From: Firmicutes bacterium CAG:124
GTDB lineage: Bacteria > Bacillota > Clostridia > Oscillospirales > Oscillospiraceae
DNA: 14,453 nt
NCBI GenBank assembly: GCA_000432135.1
Contig: HF990640.1
Coordinates: 1 to 14,453 of the forward strand
Reading direction: 5' to 3'
Shown: one piece after another, positions 1-7,330 of the stretch
Layout: each line of letters begins with the position of its first letter
How positions within the stretch are numbered: position 1 is the stretch's first letter
Notes under the pieces: model-generated
Told to the model about the DNA's origin: nothing
The model's input: the letters and a program-made list of their open reading frames with translations, nothing else
Databases searched by the model: none
Translations under genes and position numbers: made by a program

Positions 1-45
1 GCCCGGCTTTCCTGTCCAAATTTATTGTAATAGTAGAGAGTATGT

Positions 46-1149
46 ATGAAAATCAAACTACATGAGATTCCTGTGCGAGAAGTAGTTGCAGGATACAAGG
101 ACAGTGCTGAGAACGGTGTCGTGGGATACGATGGAAGGCTGAATATCCGCCCAGCTTTTCAGCGGGAATTTATCTATAAAGACAAACAACGTGACGAAGT
201 TATCCGTACCATCACAAAGAATTTTCCTTTGAACGTGATGTACTGGGTTAAAAATGATGATGGCAATTTTGAAGTGCTTGATGGTCAGCAGAGAACAATA
301 AGCATCTGCCAATATGTTCAAGGTGACTTCTCTATCAACCATCTTACATTTGCCAATCTGACGCATACGGAACAGCAGCAGATCATGGACTATCCTCTGA
401 TGATTTATATTTGTGAGGGTACGGATAAGGAAAAGTTAGACTGGTTCAAAATCATCAACATTGCAGGAGAACAACTGACAACGCAGGAATTACGAAATGC
501 GATTTACACAGGCGAATGGCTGACCGAAGCAAAAAAATATTTTAGCAAAACCATGTGCCCGGCTTACCAAATTGCCGGTGACTATTTGAATGGCTCCGCA
601 ATCCGTCAAGACTATCTTGAAACCGCCTTGAAGTGGATTTCTGCCCGTGAAGGTATTGAAATCGAAGATTATATGTCACAGCACCAGCATGACACGAACT
701 GTAATGAACTGTGGCTGTATTTCCAGACCGTTATAAATTGGGTAAAAGCTACATTCCCCAAATATCGCAGCAAGCTGATGAAGGGACTCGAATGGGGTAT
801 CTTTTACAATAAATACGGCACAGGTAAATATGATCCCAAAGCACTTGAATCTCGTATCATTGAACTGATCGAAGACTACCGCAATGGATATATTTCAAAT
901 CAAAAGGGCATTTATGAATATCTCTTTGATGGACAGGAACGGCACCTAAATATTCGTGCTTTCTCTCCTGAAATGGCACGGGCAGCTTATGAGCGGCAAA
1001 AAGGTATCTGCCCCAAATGCGGAAAACATTTTGAAATAGAAGAAATGCAAGCTGACCATATCACGCCGTGGAGTAAGGGTGGAAAGACAACTGCGGAAAA
1101 CTGTCAGATGCTTTGCGCAGACTGTAACCGCCGCAAGAGTAACATATAA
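46..1149 (+). CDS. DUF262 (ParB/GmrS-like) - HNH endonuclease fusion protein
   Basis: This 367-residue protein has an N-terminal DUF262 (ParB/Srx-like) domain and a C-terminal HNH nuclease. DUF262 hallmarks are PAFQRE at 36-41 and DGQQR at 79-83, the NTP-binding and hydrolysis signature of GmrS-type proteins. The HNH module occupies about 310-367: zinc-knuckle pairs C322/C325 and C357/C360, a D337-H338 catalytic pair and N352. Proteins of this architecture are relatives of the type IV restriction enzyme GmrSD, in which a DUF262 subunit controls an HNH subunit; here both parts lie in one short chain. The likely role is nucleotide-controlled DNA cleavage in phage or foreign-DNA defence, which is family inference. 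The ATG at 46 is preceded by only a weak AG-rich site; an ATG at 42 is out of frame. The gene is clearly more AT-rich than the genes after 1150, and it directly abuts a broken SLH gene, which suggests lateral acquisition. No methylase or partner gene is visible. Confidence 0.88.
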   Translation: MKIKLHEIPVREVVAGYKDSAENGVVGYDGRLNIRPAFQREFIYKDKQRDEVIRTITKNFPLNVMYWVKNDDGNFEVLDGQQRTISICQYVQGDFSINHLTFANLTHTEQQQIMDYPLMIYICEGTDKEKLDWFKIINIAGEQLTTQELRNAIYTGEWLTEAKKYFSKTMCPAYQIAGDYLNGSAIRQDYLETALKWISAREGIEIEDYMSQHQHDTNCNELWLYFQTVINWVKATFPKYRSKLMKGLEWGIFYNKYGTGKYDPKALESRIIELIEDYRNGYISNQKGIYEYLFDGQERHLNIRAFSPEMARAAYERQKGICPKCGKHFEIEEMQADHITPWSKGGKTTAENCQMLCADCNRRKSNI

Positions 1150-1673
1150 AATTTCTCCGTTCAGCTCCGCAGGAGCGCAGCCGATTTCTCTGAAATCGTT
1201 CAGGGGTTTGAGGCATTGGATCATGCGCTTGCGGAGTATCGGAACGATATGCTTGCGCTGTTCTCCGGCAAGACCTATGTGCGCATCGCCAACGCATGGG
1301 ATGTGACCGATCTGCCTGGCACAGGCAGCACCGGCGACCGCCGCTATACGGCGCACTGGGACTTCAACCCGGCGATCATCGCCGCGCTCGATCCCACGCC
1401 GAACGCGGACTTCCTCGATGTTTCCCGCGTCGACTGGTTCTATTACGACGTGCGCTACGTCTGCGAAAACGGCCTGATGAACGGCACGTCCCGCAACCGG
1501 TTCAGCCCCTACGGCACGGTGACGCGCAGACCGTGTCCAATTACGCGCTGCCCGCTATGCGCTGGGCCTGCGGCACAGGCTTCCTGCAAGGCGCAAACGG
1601 CAAGCTCGACCCTTCCGGCCTCGCCACCCGCGCCCAGCTCGCAGCCATGCTGCACCGGTATCTGACAAAATAA
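1150..1673 (+). pseudogene. 5'-truncated, frameshifted SLH-domain surface-protein remnant
   Basis: The reading frame is open from the base after the endonuclease stop and has no credible start or ribosome-binding site. It encodes an unrecognised stretch followed by an SLH repeat with the signature DWFYYDVRYVCENGLMNGTS and a conserved TVTR end near 1530. At about 1525-1533 the frame changes: the other frame carries the second half of an SLH repeat (VSNYALPAMRWACGTGFLQG, then TRAQLAAMLHRYL) to a TAA at 1671-1673. The two halves are too close to be a simple indel. The join looks like an internal deletion between two SLH repeats at a short shared GACGCGCAG stretch. SLH domains anchor proteins to pyruvylated cell-wall polymers. 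The remnant is GC-rich like the rest of the chromosome, unlike the gene to its left. It could still be expressed as a fragment, but no start supports that. Confidence 0.78.
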
Positions 1674-1687
1674 CAGCACTGAACCAC

Positions 1688-1716
1688 GCGGGCAGGCACA
1701 ATTTGTGCCTGCCCGC
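1688..1716 (+). terminator. Hairpin terminator after the SLH remnant
   Basis: A perfect 13-bp GC-rich stem (GCGGGCAGGCACA pairing with TGTGCCTGCCCGC) with a 3-nt loop lies 14 bases after the remnant's stop. It is followed by ATATTATTCAT, a weak U-tract. It probably terminates the former SLH gene and insulates the operon that starts at 1840. Confidence 0.72.
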
Positions 1717-1839
1717 ATATTATTCATAAAACGTTCACAACTATCGCCTATACTGACAAAACCTGCGGTGCAAAAACGCGTCTGTAGGATGACGCGGGAT
1801 TTTCCCGCGTCAGAAAAAAGATTCCAAAGGAGTTCCAAC

Positions 1840-2412
1840 ATGAAAAAACTGATTGCGATGTTTCTGGCCGCTCTGACGGCACTTTCCCTGACAGCCTGCG
1901 CGGCAAAGTCTGGCGCGCAGCCGGACGCGTCGGAAATTCCCGACGCGCTGACCATCCTGAACACCGTCTGGGCAAGCTATTCCGAAGACGAAAAATTCCC
2001 TGCGGCGGGTGGCGATTATTCCGAAGACAACATGACCGATGGCCAGCCCGGAAAGGTCGGCCTTGAAAACGCGTCCGATGTCGAATATCTGCTGAGCATT
2101 CCTGCATCCGTCATCGCGATGGCGGACGACGGCGCGTCGCTGTTCCATATGATGAACGGCAACACCTTCACCTGCGGCGCGCTGCGCCTGACCGATGCGG
2201 GGAAGCTGGATGAGGCGGCAAAGGAAATCCGGGACTATATCATGGCCAAGCAGTGGATGTGCGGCTTCCCGGACAAGCTGATCGTCGTTTCGGTTGACAA
2301 CTATCTGATCTCGTGCTTCGGCGCGGAGGATCTCGTCAACACCTTCCGCGACAAGCTGCAGGCCGCGTATTCTGGCGCTGTTGTCATCACTGACGAGCCG
2401 ATCGTGGCGTGA
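1840..2412 (+). CDS. Lipoprotein, DUF4358-like
   Basis: This 190-residue exported lipoprotein has a KK-charged start, a hydrophobic stretch at 4-17 and a lipobox LTAC with the lipidated cysteine at position 20. The ATG at 1840 has a strong AAAGGAG site seven bases upstream; longer in-frame starts lack one and would bury the signal peptide. The mature part shows no enzyme motif. Its pattern (a mid-protein strand-rich segment, a helix around EAAKEIRDYIMAK, then DKLIVVSVDNYLISCFG and a C-terminal helix) resembles the DUF4358 family of clostridial lipoproteins, some annotated as bacteriocin transport accessory proteins. That assignment is from memory and tentative. It is the first gene of an apparent operon, 33 bases before an MBOAT acyltransferase and a DHHW protein. 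It is therefore probably an extracellular accessory factor of that acetylation module. Confidence 0.82.
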   Translation: MKKLIAMFLAALTALSLTACAAKSGAQPDASEIPDALTILNTVWASYSEDEKFPAAGGDYSEDNMTDGQPGKVGLENASDVEYLLSIPASVIAMADDGASLFHMMNGNTFTCGALRLTDAGKLDEAAKEIRDYIMAKQWMCGFPDKLIVVSVDNYLISCFGAEDLVNTFRDKLQAAYSGAVVITDEPIVA

Positions 2413-2445
2413 AATAATTAATTTATGTAAACCGAAAGGGCCGCC

Positions 2446-3846
2446 ATGCTGTTTTCTAGTGTTCCGTTTCTGTTTTATTTTCTCCCCACTGTCCTGCTTG
2501 TCTACTTTCTCGTACCCAAACGGGCGAAAAACGGCGTGCTGCTCCTGTCGAGCCTTGTGTTTTACGGCTGGGGTGAGCCGCGCTATCTGCCGGTCATGCT
2601 CGTCTCCATCCTGCAAGGCTATATTTTCGGACGGCTGATCGAGCGCTTCCGCGATACCAGGCGGGCGAAGCTGTTTTTGCTCCTGTCTGTTCTCCTGAGC
2701 CTCGGGACGCTTGCGTATTTCAAGTATGCCGATTTCATGATCGCAAACCTGAACGCGCTGACCGGGCTGTCCGCGCCGCTGCTGCGCCTTGCGCTCCCGG
2801 TCGGCATCAGCTTCTATACGTTCCAGATCCTGAGCTACACCGTGGACGTGTACCGCGGGACGGTCCCGGCGCAGCGGAATTTTATCGATCTTGCAGCCTA
2901 TATCGCCATGTTCCCGCAGCTGATCGCCGGGCCGATCGTCCGCTATTCCGATATCGCCGTGCAGCTGAAAACACGCGAACACAGCGTATCGGAGGCGGCC
3001 TCCGGCGCACGGCGCTTCATTCTGGGCCTTGCGAAAAAGATCCTGCTTGCCAATCTGCTCGGAGAGCTTGTGTCAAGCTTCCGCGCGTCCGCCGATTTGT
3101 CGGTCCTGTATTACTGGCTGGGCGCGATTGCGTTCACCCTGCAGATCTACTATGATTTCTCTGGCTACAGCGACATGGCCATCGGCCTTGGCCGGATTTT
3201 CGGCTTCCGGTTTCCGGAGAACTTCCAGTACCCCTATCTGTCCGGCAGCATCACGGAATTCTGGCGGCGCTGGCATATTTCGCTCGGCTCGTGGTTCCGT
3301 GATTATCTCTATATCCCGCTTGGCGGAAACCGGAAGGGGAGCGCCCGGCAGCTGCTGAATATCCTGCTCGTCTGGCTCGCGACCGGCCTGTGGCACGGCG
3401 CGGCGTGGAATTTTGTCCTGTGGGGTCTTCTGTACGCGGTTCTGCTCACGGCGGAAAAGCTGTTTTTGCTGCGTGGACTTCAAAAGCTGCACGTGCTGAA
3501 CCACGTCTATGTACTCCTGTTTGTGACGCTCGGCTTCGTACTGTTCGACGCATCCAGCGTGCAGGACGCCGCGCAGTCCATCCGCGCCATGTTCGGCGGC
3601 GGGGGCCTGCCGCTGGTCAGTGCGGAAAGCCTGTACGAGCTGCACAGCTGCACCGTGCTGCTCCTGCTTGCCGTTGCCGGCGCAACGCCGCTTGCGAAAA
3701 GCCTGTGTGCAGCAGTCCAGCGCAGCCGAGCAGGAAAAACGGCGCTTGCGGTTCTGGAGCCGGTCGGTCTGACCGCGCTTCTGGCTGTCTGTACGGCCTT
3801 CTTGGTTGACGGCTCGTTCAATCCGTTCCTGTATTTCCGGTTTTAG
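2446..3846 (+). CDS. MBOAT-family O-acyltransferase (AlgI/DltB-like)
   Basis: This 466-residue polytopic membrane protein has the typical start MLFSSVPFLFYFLP and a hydrophobic profile throughout. MBOAT landmarks are present: PVGISFYTFQILSYTVD near 120-136, the FPQLIAGPIVRY segment near 157-168, WRRWHISLGSWFRDYLYIPLGG starting at W273, and GLWHGAAWNFVLWG with the invariant catalytic histidine at H317. The His position and overall length match AlgI (H322 in Pseudomonas). These enzymes pass acetyl groups across the membrane for O-acetylation of an extracytoplasmic polymer. The substrate, a wall polysaccharide or teichoic acid, cannot be told from sequence. An AAAGGG site precedes the ATG by five bases. 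The gene follows the lipoprotein with no terminator and ends 12 bases before the DHHW gene, so the three are probably co-transcribed. Confidence 0.93.
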   Translation: MLFSSVPFLFYFLPTVLLVYFLVPKRAKNGVLLLSSLVFYGWGEPRYLPVMLVSILQGYIFGRLIERFRDTRRAKLFLLLSVLLSLGTLAYFKYADFMIANLNALTGLSAPLLRLALPVGISFYTFQILSYTVDVYRGTVPAQRNFIDLAAYIAMFPQLIAGPIVRYSDIAVQLKTREHSVSEAASGARRFILGLAKKILLANLLGELVSSFRASADLSVLYYWLGAIAFTLQIYYDFSGYSDMAIGLGRIFGFRFPENFQYPYLSGSITEFWRRWHISLGSWFRDYLYIPLGGNRKGSARQLLNILLVWLATGLWHGAAWNFVLWGLLYAVLLTAEKLFLLRGLQKLHVLNHVYVLLFVTLGFVLFDASSVQDAAQSIRAMFGGGGLPLVSAESLYELHSCTVLLLLAVAGATPLAKSLCAAVQRSRAGKTALAVLEPVGLTALLAVCTAFLVDGSFNPFLYFRF

Positions 3847-3858
3847 AGGGGAGGCCCC

Positions 3859-4956
3859 ATGGAAAAACGAAAGAATCTTGCAGTCGTCTGCCTGACGGCG
3901 GCGTTCCTGCTCGGATTTCTGGTCTGGAGCCTTCTGAAGCCGGATGATGCGGTTTCGCAGAGTGAGCGCCGGAAGCTGGCGCAAAAGCCGGAGCTGACGG
4001 CCGCTTCTGTGCTGAACGGCACGTTTATGACGGATTTCGAATCCTATACGCTCGACCAGTTCCCGCTACGCGACGGCTTCCGGCGGCTCAAGGCCGCTGT
4101 TCTGCTGGATATGCTGCGCGAAAAGGATAACAACGGCATCTATCTTGCGGACGGCTATGCCGCCAAGCTGGAATATCCGTTGGACGAGTCCTCCGTCCTC
4201 CATGCCGCAGAGCGCTTCCGGACTATCTATGAAACGTACCTGTCCGGGACAGATGCCAGAATCTATGAAGCCGTGATCCCGGACAAGGGCGCGTTCCTTG
4301 CTGCGCAGAACGGCTATCCGTCGCTTGACTACAGTGCGTTTTCCGCGCTGCTTCAGAAGAATATGCCTTATGCGGAAGCAATCGACCTGATGCCAGTGCT
4401 GTCTCTGAACAGCTATTATCGTACTGATCTGCACTGGAGACAAGAGGCGATTGTGCCGGTTGCAAGTCAATTAGCAGAAGCAATGGGTGTGAAACTGTCG
4501 GAGAAATATGATACGGTGACGGCTGACACGCCATTCTACGGTGTCTACTGCGGACAGTCGGCTCTGCCGCTTGCCCCGGATACGCTCCGCTATCTGACGA
4601 GCGAGACGCTTCTCGGCTGCACCGTCTACGATTATGAAACGGACAGCACCGGGCCGGTCTATGATCTGCCCGCGCTGGAAGGGGAGGACCCGTACTCCGT
4701 GTTCCTCTCCGGCTCAAAATCCCTGCTCACGATCACGAACCCCAGTGCGGATACGGACCGCGAGCTTGTGATCTTCCGCGATTCGTTTGCAAGCAGCCTT
4801 GCGCCGCTTCTGACCAGCGCCTATGCGAAGATCACACTGGTCGATATCCGCTATGTGCAGCCGGAGCGGCTTGGCCGCTGGCTGACGTTCGATTCACAGG
4901 ATGTCCTGTTCCTCTACAGCGTCTCCGTTCTCAATCACAGCGAAACCCTCAAATAA
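3859..4956 (+). CDS. DHHW-family (AlgX/AlgJ-like, SGNH-type) protein
   Basis: This 365-residue protein has one N-terminal membrane anchor (about residues 8-26) and an extracytoplasmic domain. The family signature appears as TDLHW with D190, H192 and W193. The first histidine of the canonical DHHW is leucine here, but the catalytic Asp-x-His pair is kept. The candidate nucleophile is S309 in FRDSFASS, followed by LVDIRYV, a typical C-terminal strand of this family. AlgX/AlgJ relatives carry out or assist the final O-acetyl transfer to the polymer after an MBOAT protein exports the acetyl group. The start is set by AGGGGAGG four bases before ATG, right after the MBOAT stop codon. Codon use between about 4415 and 4520 is AT-richer than in the rest of the gene and includes AGA and TTA. 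A bidirectional terminator follows at once. Confidence 0.88.
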   Translation: MEKRKNLAVVCLTAAFLLGFLVWSLLKPDDAVSQSERRKLAQKPELTAASVLNGTFMTDFESYTLDQFPLRDGFRRLKAAVLLDMLREKDNNGIYLADGYAAKLEYPLDESSVLHAAERFRTIYETYLSGTDARIYEAVIPDKGAFLAAQNGYPSLDYSAFSALLQKNMPYAEAIDLMPVLSLNSYYRTDLHWRQEAIVPVASQLAEAMGVKLSEKYDTVTADTPFYGVYCGQSALPLAPDTLRYLTSETLLGCTVYDYETDSTGPVYDLPALEGEDPYSVFLSGSKSLLTITNPSADTDRELVIFRDSFASSLAPLLTSAYAKITLVDIRYVQPERLGRWLTFDSQDVLFLYSVSVLNHSETLK

Positions 4957-4994
4957 AAAACGCCCGGCGGCCAGTCATGGACGCCGGGCGTTTT
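4955..4994. terminator. Bidirectional rho-independent terminator
   Basis: A nine-pair GC stem (CGCCCGGCG with CGCCGGGCG) with a 12-nt loop is flanked by A6 on the left and T4 on the right. It can therefore terminate the acetylation operon on the plus strand and incoming dapA transcripts on the minus strand. It starts at the DHHW stop codon and lies about 220 bases beyond the dapA stop. Confidence 0.88.
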
Positions 4995-5112
4995 GCGTGC
5001 GGTTCTGCAAAAACTCCTGCATAAAATGCGTTATGTCAACAATATCCGTGCGTTATGTCGTGAAAGTTCTTCGTTTTTCGCCCCTGAAAGATACTGGCAA
5101 AAAGACGTGTAT

Positions 5113-5168
5113 TTGTCGAAATATGTGGGAAATTTGCGTGTTGACAAATCTGTTGACAGTGTGAATAA
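5113..5168 (-). repeat. Cluster of DnaA-box-like nonamers
   Basis: The 220-base gap between converging operons has no gene. Read on the minus strand it holds TTATTCACA (5160-5168, an exact match to the relaxed DnaA-box consensus TTWTNCACA) and CTGTCAACA (5151-5159). It also holds TTGTCAACA (5139-5147), TTTCCCACA (5124-5132) and TTTCGACAA (5113-5121). Centres are 9 to 15 bases apart, close to one helical turn. On the plus strand the middle two read TGTTGACA twice and could mimic -35 boxes, but no gene follows in that direction. An 11-base direct repeat TGCGTTATGTC lies nearby at about 5028 and 5051. Function unknown. Confidence 0.4.
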
Positions 5169-5214
5169 CTTTTTGCGGCTTCTATTTCAAAAAAATTATG
5201 GTGAACCTTGTGCT

Positions 5215-6099
5215 TTATGGCTCCGGCATGGCGGACAGCATCTGTTCCAAAACGGGCAGATGCGAACCGCTCAAGGGCGTCAGCGGCAAACGCGGCAGAC
5301 CGGCCGGAATGCCCTCCAGCGCCAGCGCCTGCTTCACGGGAATCGGGTTGACCTCGCAGAAAAGCGCGTCTACAAGCCCCATCAGCGCCGTCTGGATCCG
5401 TCCCGCCTGCGCGTATTCGCCAGTCTGACAGGCGCGGACCATCTGCAGCGTCAGCTTAGGCCGCACATTGGACAAAACGGAGATTGCACCCCTCGCGCCG
5501 ACCGCCATCAGCGGTACGGTCAGATCGTCGTTTCCGCTCCAGAGCGGAAGCTCCTCCGCGCAGGCGTCCAGAATGCGCATGGCCTTCGGGACGCTGCCGC
5601 TGGCCTCCTTGATCCCGCCGATGTTCGGATGCGCGCAGAGCGCACGGCACGTCTCGACCGAGACGTCCACGCCCGTGCGGCTCGGCACGTTGTAGACGAT
5701 CACGGGGCAGGGGACGGTGTCGGCTGCCGCGGTATAATGCGCGATCAGCCCTGCCTGCGTACACTTGTTGTAATAGGGTGTCACCAGCAGCACGGCGTCC
5801 ACGCCCATAGACGCAGCGACACGGCTCAACTGCAAGGTGTGAGCCGTGTCGTTTGTACCGGTTCCGGCGATGATTTTGCATCGTCCGGCGCAATATTTGA
5901 CTGTGTGCGCGATCAGCGCAAGCTTTTCGTTGTCCGTCATGGTGGAGGCCTCTCCGGTCGTTCCGCAGACGACGACCGCGTCGACGCCTGCGGCAAGCTG
6001 CAGATCCAGCAGCTGATTCATGACGGCAAAATCGACCGTACCCTGCTTGAACGGCGTAACGAGCGCAGTCGCGACGCCTTCAAAAACGGGCTTTTTCAA
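5215..6099 (-). CDS. dapA: 4-hydroxy-tetrahydrodipicolinate synthase
   Basis: DapA condenses pyruvate with aspartate semialdehyde, the first committed step towards diaminopimelate and lysine. The 294-residue product has the usual family length and all key residues: the T47-T48 pair in CGTTGEAS, Y136 in VIVYNVPSRTG, R141, and the Schiff-base lysine K164 in GIKEASG. The start is a TTG at 6099-6097 rather than an ATG. AAGGGAG (6113-6107) sits seven bases before it, and the encoded MKKPVFEGVATALVTPF is the normal DapA N-terminus. An in-frame extension upstream would run into asd. The gene begins 19 bases after the asd stop, so the two are almost certainly co-transcribed. dapB, a common next gene, is absent; the gene is followed by about 220 bases of non-coding DNA and the shared terminator at 4955-4994. 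Confidence 0.95.
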   Translation of the reverse strand: MKKPVFEGVATALVTPFKQGTVDFAVMNQLLDLQLAAGVDAVVVCGTTGEASTMTDNEKLALIAHTVKYCAGRCKIIAGTGTNDTAHTLQLSRVAASMGVDAVLLVTPYYNKCTQAGLIAHYTAAADTVPCPVIVYNVPSRTGVDVSVETCRALCAHPNIGGIKEASGSVPKAMRILDACAEELPLWSGNDDLTVPLMAVGARGAISVLSNVRPKLTLQMVRACQTGEYAQAGRIQTALMGLVDALFCEVNPIPVKQALALEGIPAGLPRLPLTPLSGSHLPVLEQMLSAMPEP

Positions 6100-6118
6100 A
6101 GAATCGCTCCCTTCGGGA

Positions 6119-7207
6119 TCATTTCCTTGTGATATATCCTTCCGCGCAAAGCAGTTCCGCCAGCAAAACAGCGCCGCCGGCTGCTCCGCGCAGGGTATTA
6201 TGAGACAGGCAGACGAATTTGTAATCGTACTGCGTATCGGGGCGCAGACGGCCGATGGAGACGGCCATACCGCCCTCAAGCATACGGTCGAGCTTCGTCT
6301 GCGGACGGTCGGCTTCCTCAAAGTAATGCAGGAACTGCCTGGGAGCCGACGGCAGCTTCAATTCCTGTGCGCGGCCCGAAAACGCTGCCCAGTCTGCCTT
6401 GATCTGCTCCAGCGACGGCTTCTCGCCCTTGAACGAAACGAAGCACGCCGCCATATGACCGTCTGAAACAGGCACGCGCAGACACTGCGCGGTGATGTTG
6501 GGTTCCGCCGCATTGACGATCTTATCGCCCTCGATATGGCCCCAGAGCTTCATCGGCTCCTGCTCGGACTTTTCCTCCTCGCCGCCGATATAGGGGATCA
6601 CGTTGTCGATCATTTCCGGCCATGTCTCAAATGTTCTGCCTGCGCCGGAAATTGCCTGATATGTGCAGACCAGCGCCTGTTCCACGCCGTATTTCATCAG
6701 CGGGTGCAGTGCCGGGACATAGCTTTGCAGGCTGCAATTGGATTTGACGGCGATAAAGCCGCGCTTTGTGCCGAGCCGCTTGCGCTGTGCGTCGATGATG
6801 CGGATGTGGTCGGCGTTGATCTCCGGCACGACCATCGGCACGTCGGGCGTGTGGCGGTGGGCGGAATTGTTTGATACAACCGGGCATTCGAGTTTCGCGT
6901 ATTTCTCTTCCAGCGCCTTGATCTCGTCCTTTTTCATATTGACGGCGCAGAAGACAAAGTCGACCTGCCTCGCGATCTCCTCCGCGTCCGCCTCGGCGTC
7001 CATCACGATCATGGATTTGACGCTTTCCGGAATTGGTTCAGCCATATGCCATTTTCCTTCGATCGCCTGCGCGTAGGTCTTGCCTGCGCTGTGCGCGCTG
7101 GCGGCCAGCACGACCGGGGTGAACCACGGGTGGTTTGCCGTCAGCAGCACGAACCGCTGCCCGACCATGCCCGTTGCGCCAATGATACCAACTCTGAATT
7201 TCTCCAT
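6119..7207 (-). CDS. asd: Aspartate-semialdehyde dehydrogenase (archaeal/fungal-type)
   Basis: Asd reduces aspartyl phosphate to aspartate semialdehyde with NADPH, supplying the substrate of the next gene's product. The 362-residue protein opens with the nucleotide-binding loop GIIGATGMVGQRF (residues 8-19). The acyl-enzyme cysteine is C158 in VKSNCSLQSY and the catalytic histidine is H251 in SDGHMA. This layout and the PALHPL segment fit the archaeal/fungal-like ASADH class found in many Clostridia rather than the short proteobacterial class. The ATG at 7207 is chosen because MEKFRVGIIGATG is the expected N-terminus and a TTGGAG site lies about eight bases upstream; longer in-frame starts add unrelated residues from the control region. 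It is the first gene of the asd-dapA operon and is divergent from queA. I saw no lysine riboswitch in the short leader. Confidence 0.95.
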   Translation of the reverse strand: MEKFRVGIIGATGMVGQRFVLLTANHPWFTPVVLAASAHSAGKTYAQAIEGKWHMAEPIPESVKSMIVMDAEADAEEIARQVDFVFCAVNMKKDEIKALEEKYAKLECPVVSNNSAHRHTPDVPMVVPEINADHIRIIDAQRKRLGTKRGFIAVKSNCSLQSYVPALHPLMKYGVEQALVCTYQAISGAGRTFETWPEMIDNVIPYIGGEEEKSEQEPMKLWGHIEGDKIVNAAEPNITAQCLRVPVSDGHMAACFVSFKGEKPSLEQIKADWAAFSGRAQELKLPSAPRQFLHYFEEADRPQTKLDRMLEGGMAVSIGRLRPDTQYDYKFVCLSHNTLRGAAGGAVLLAELLCAEGYITRK

Positions 7208-7247
7208 GATGAAAGCTCCAATCCTCAAACTCGCCGGAAAGTTCCGG

Positions 7248-7276
7248 TTGCATATCATTTTGGAATGTAATATAAT
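7248..7276 (+). promoter_or_regulatory. Predicted sigma-A promoter for queA
   Basis: TTGCAT and a perfect TATAAT are separated by 17 bases in the asd-queA divergent region. This would give a queA leader of about 135 bases. The same AT-rich core read on the minus strand, TATTATATT, could be the asd -10 element, so the two promoters may overlap back to back. Confidence 0.55.
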
Positions 7277-7310
7277 ACATTTGGTTTGTGCAGAAATAAG
7301 ATGTTCTTGC

Positions 7311-7330
7311 GCGATGGACAAATGTCCGCG
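7311..7330. promoter_or_regulatory. Inverted repeat in the asd-queA divergent region
   Basis: GGACA-AA-TGTCC, extended by GCG on both outer sides, forms a nearly symmetrical 20-base palindrome. It lies downstream of the predicted queA start point and upstream of the asd promoter. It could be an operator or a leader hairpin; no regulator is identified. Confidence 0.35.

Noticed and set aside
1723..1754. Promoter for the lipoprotein operon (TATACT at 1749)
   Set aside because: No -35-like box at 16-18 bases; a promoter must exist between 1717 and 1839, but I could not pick one convincingly.
1810..2982. Long minus-strand open frame opposite the lipoprotein and MBOAT genes
   Set aside because: Low-complexity, charged, no family resemblance; it is the mirror of GC-rich coding DNA with strongly supported plus-strand genes.
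3073..3984. Minus-strand open frame of about 300 codons opposite MBOAT
   Set aside because: Arg/Gln-rich translation with no motif; the plus strand carries an MBOAT gene with catalytic residues.
5139..5176. Plus-strand promoter built on the two TTGACA-containing repeats
   Set aside because: No good -10 at correct spacing and no plus-strand gene downstream; the DNA faces the 3' end of dapA.
4993..6132. Plus-strand open frame of about 380 codons opposite dapA
   Set aside because: Translation is Arg/His/Gln-rich with no domain; dapA on the minus strand is complete.
7208..7270. Lysine riboswitch or T-box before asd
   Set aside because: The leader is under about 100 bases and shows no matching conserved blocks; too short for a lysine aptamer plus expression platform.
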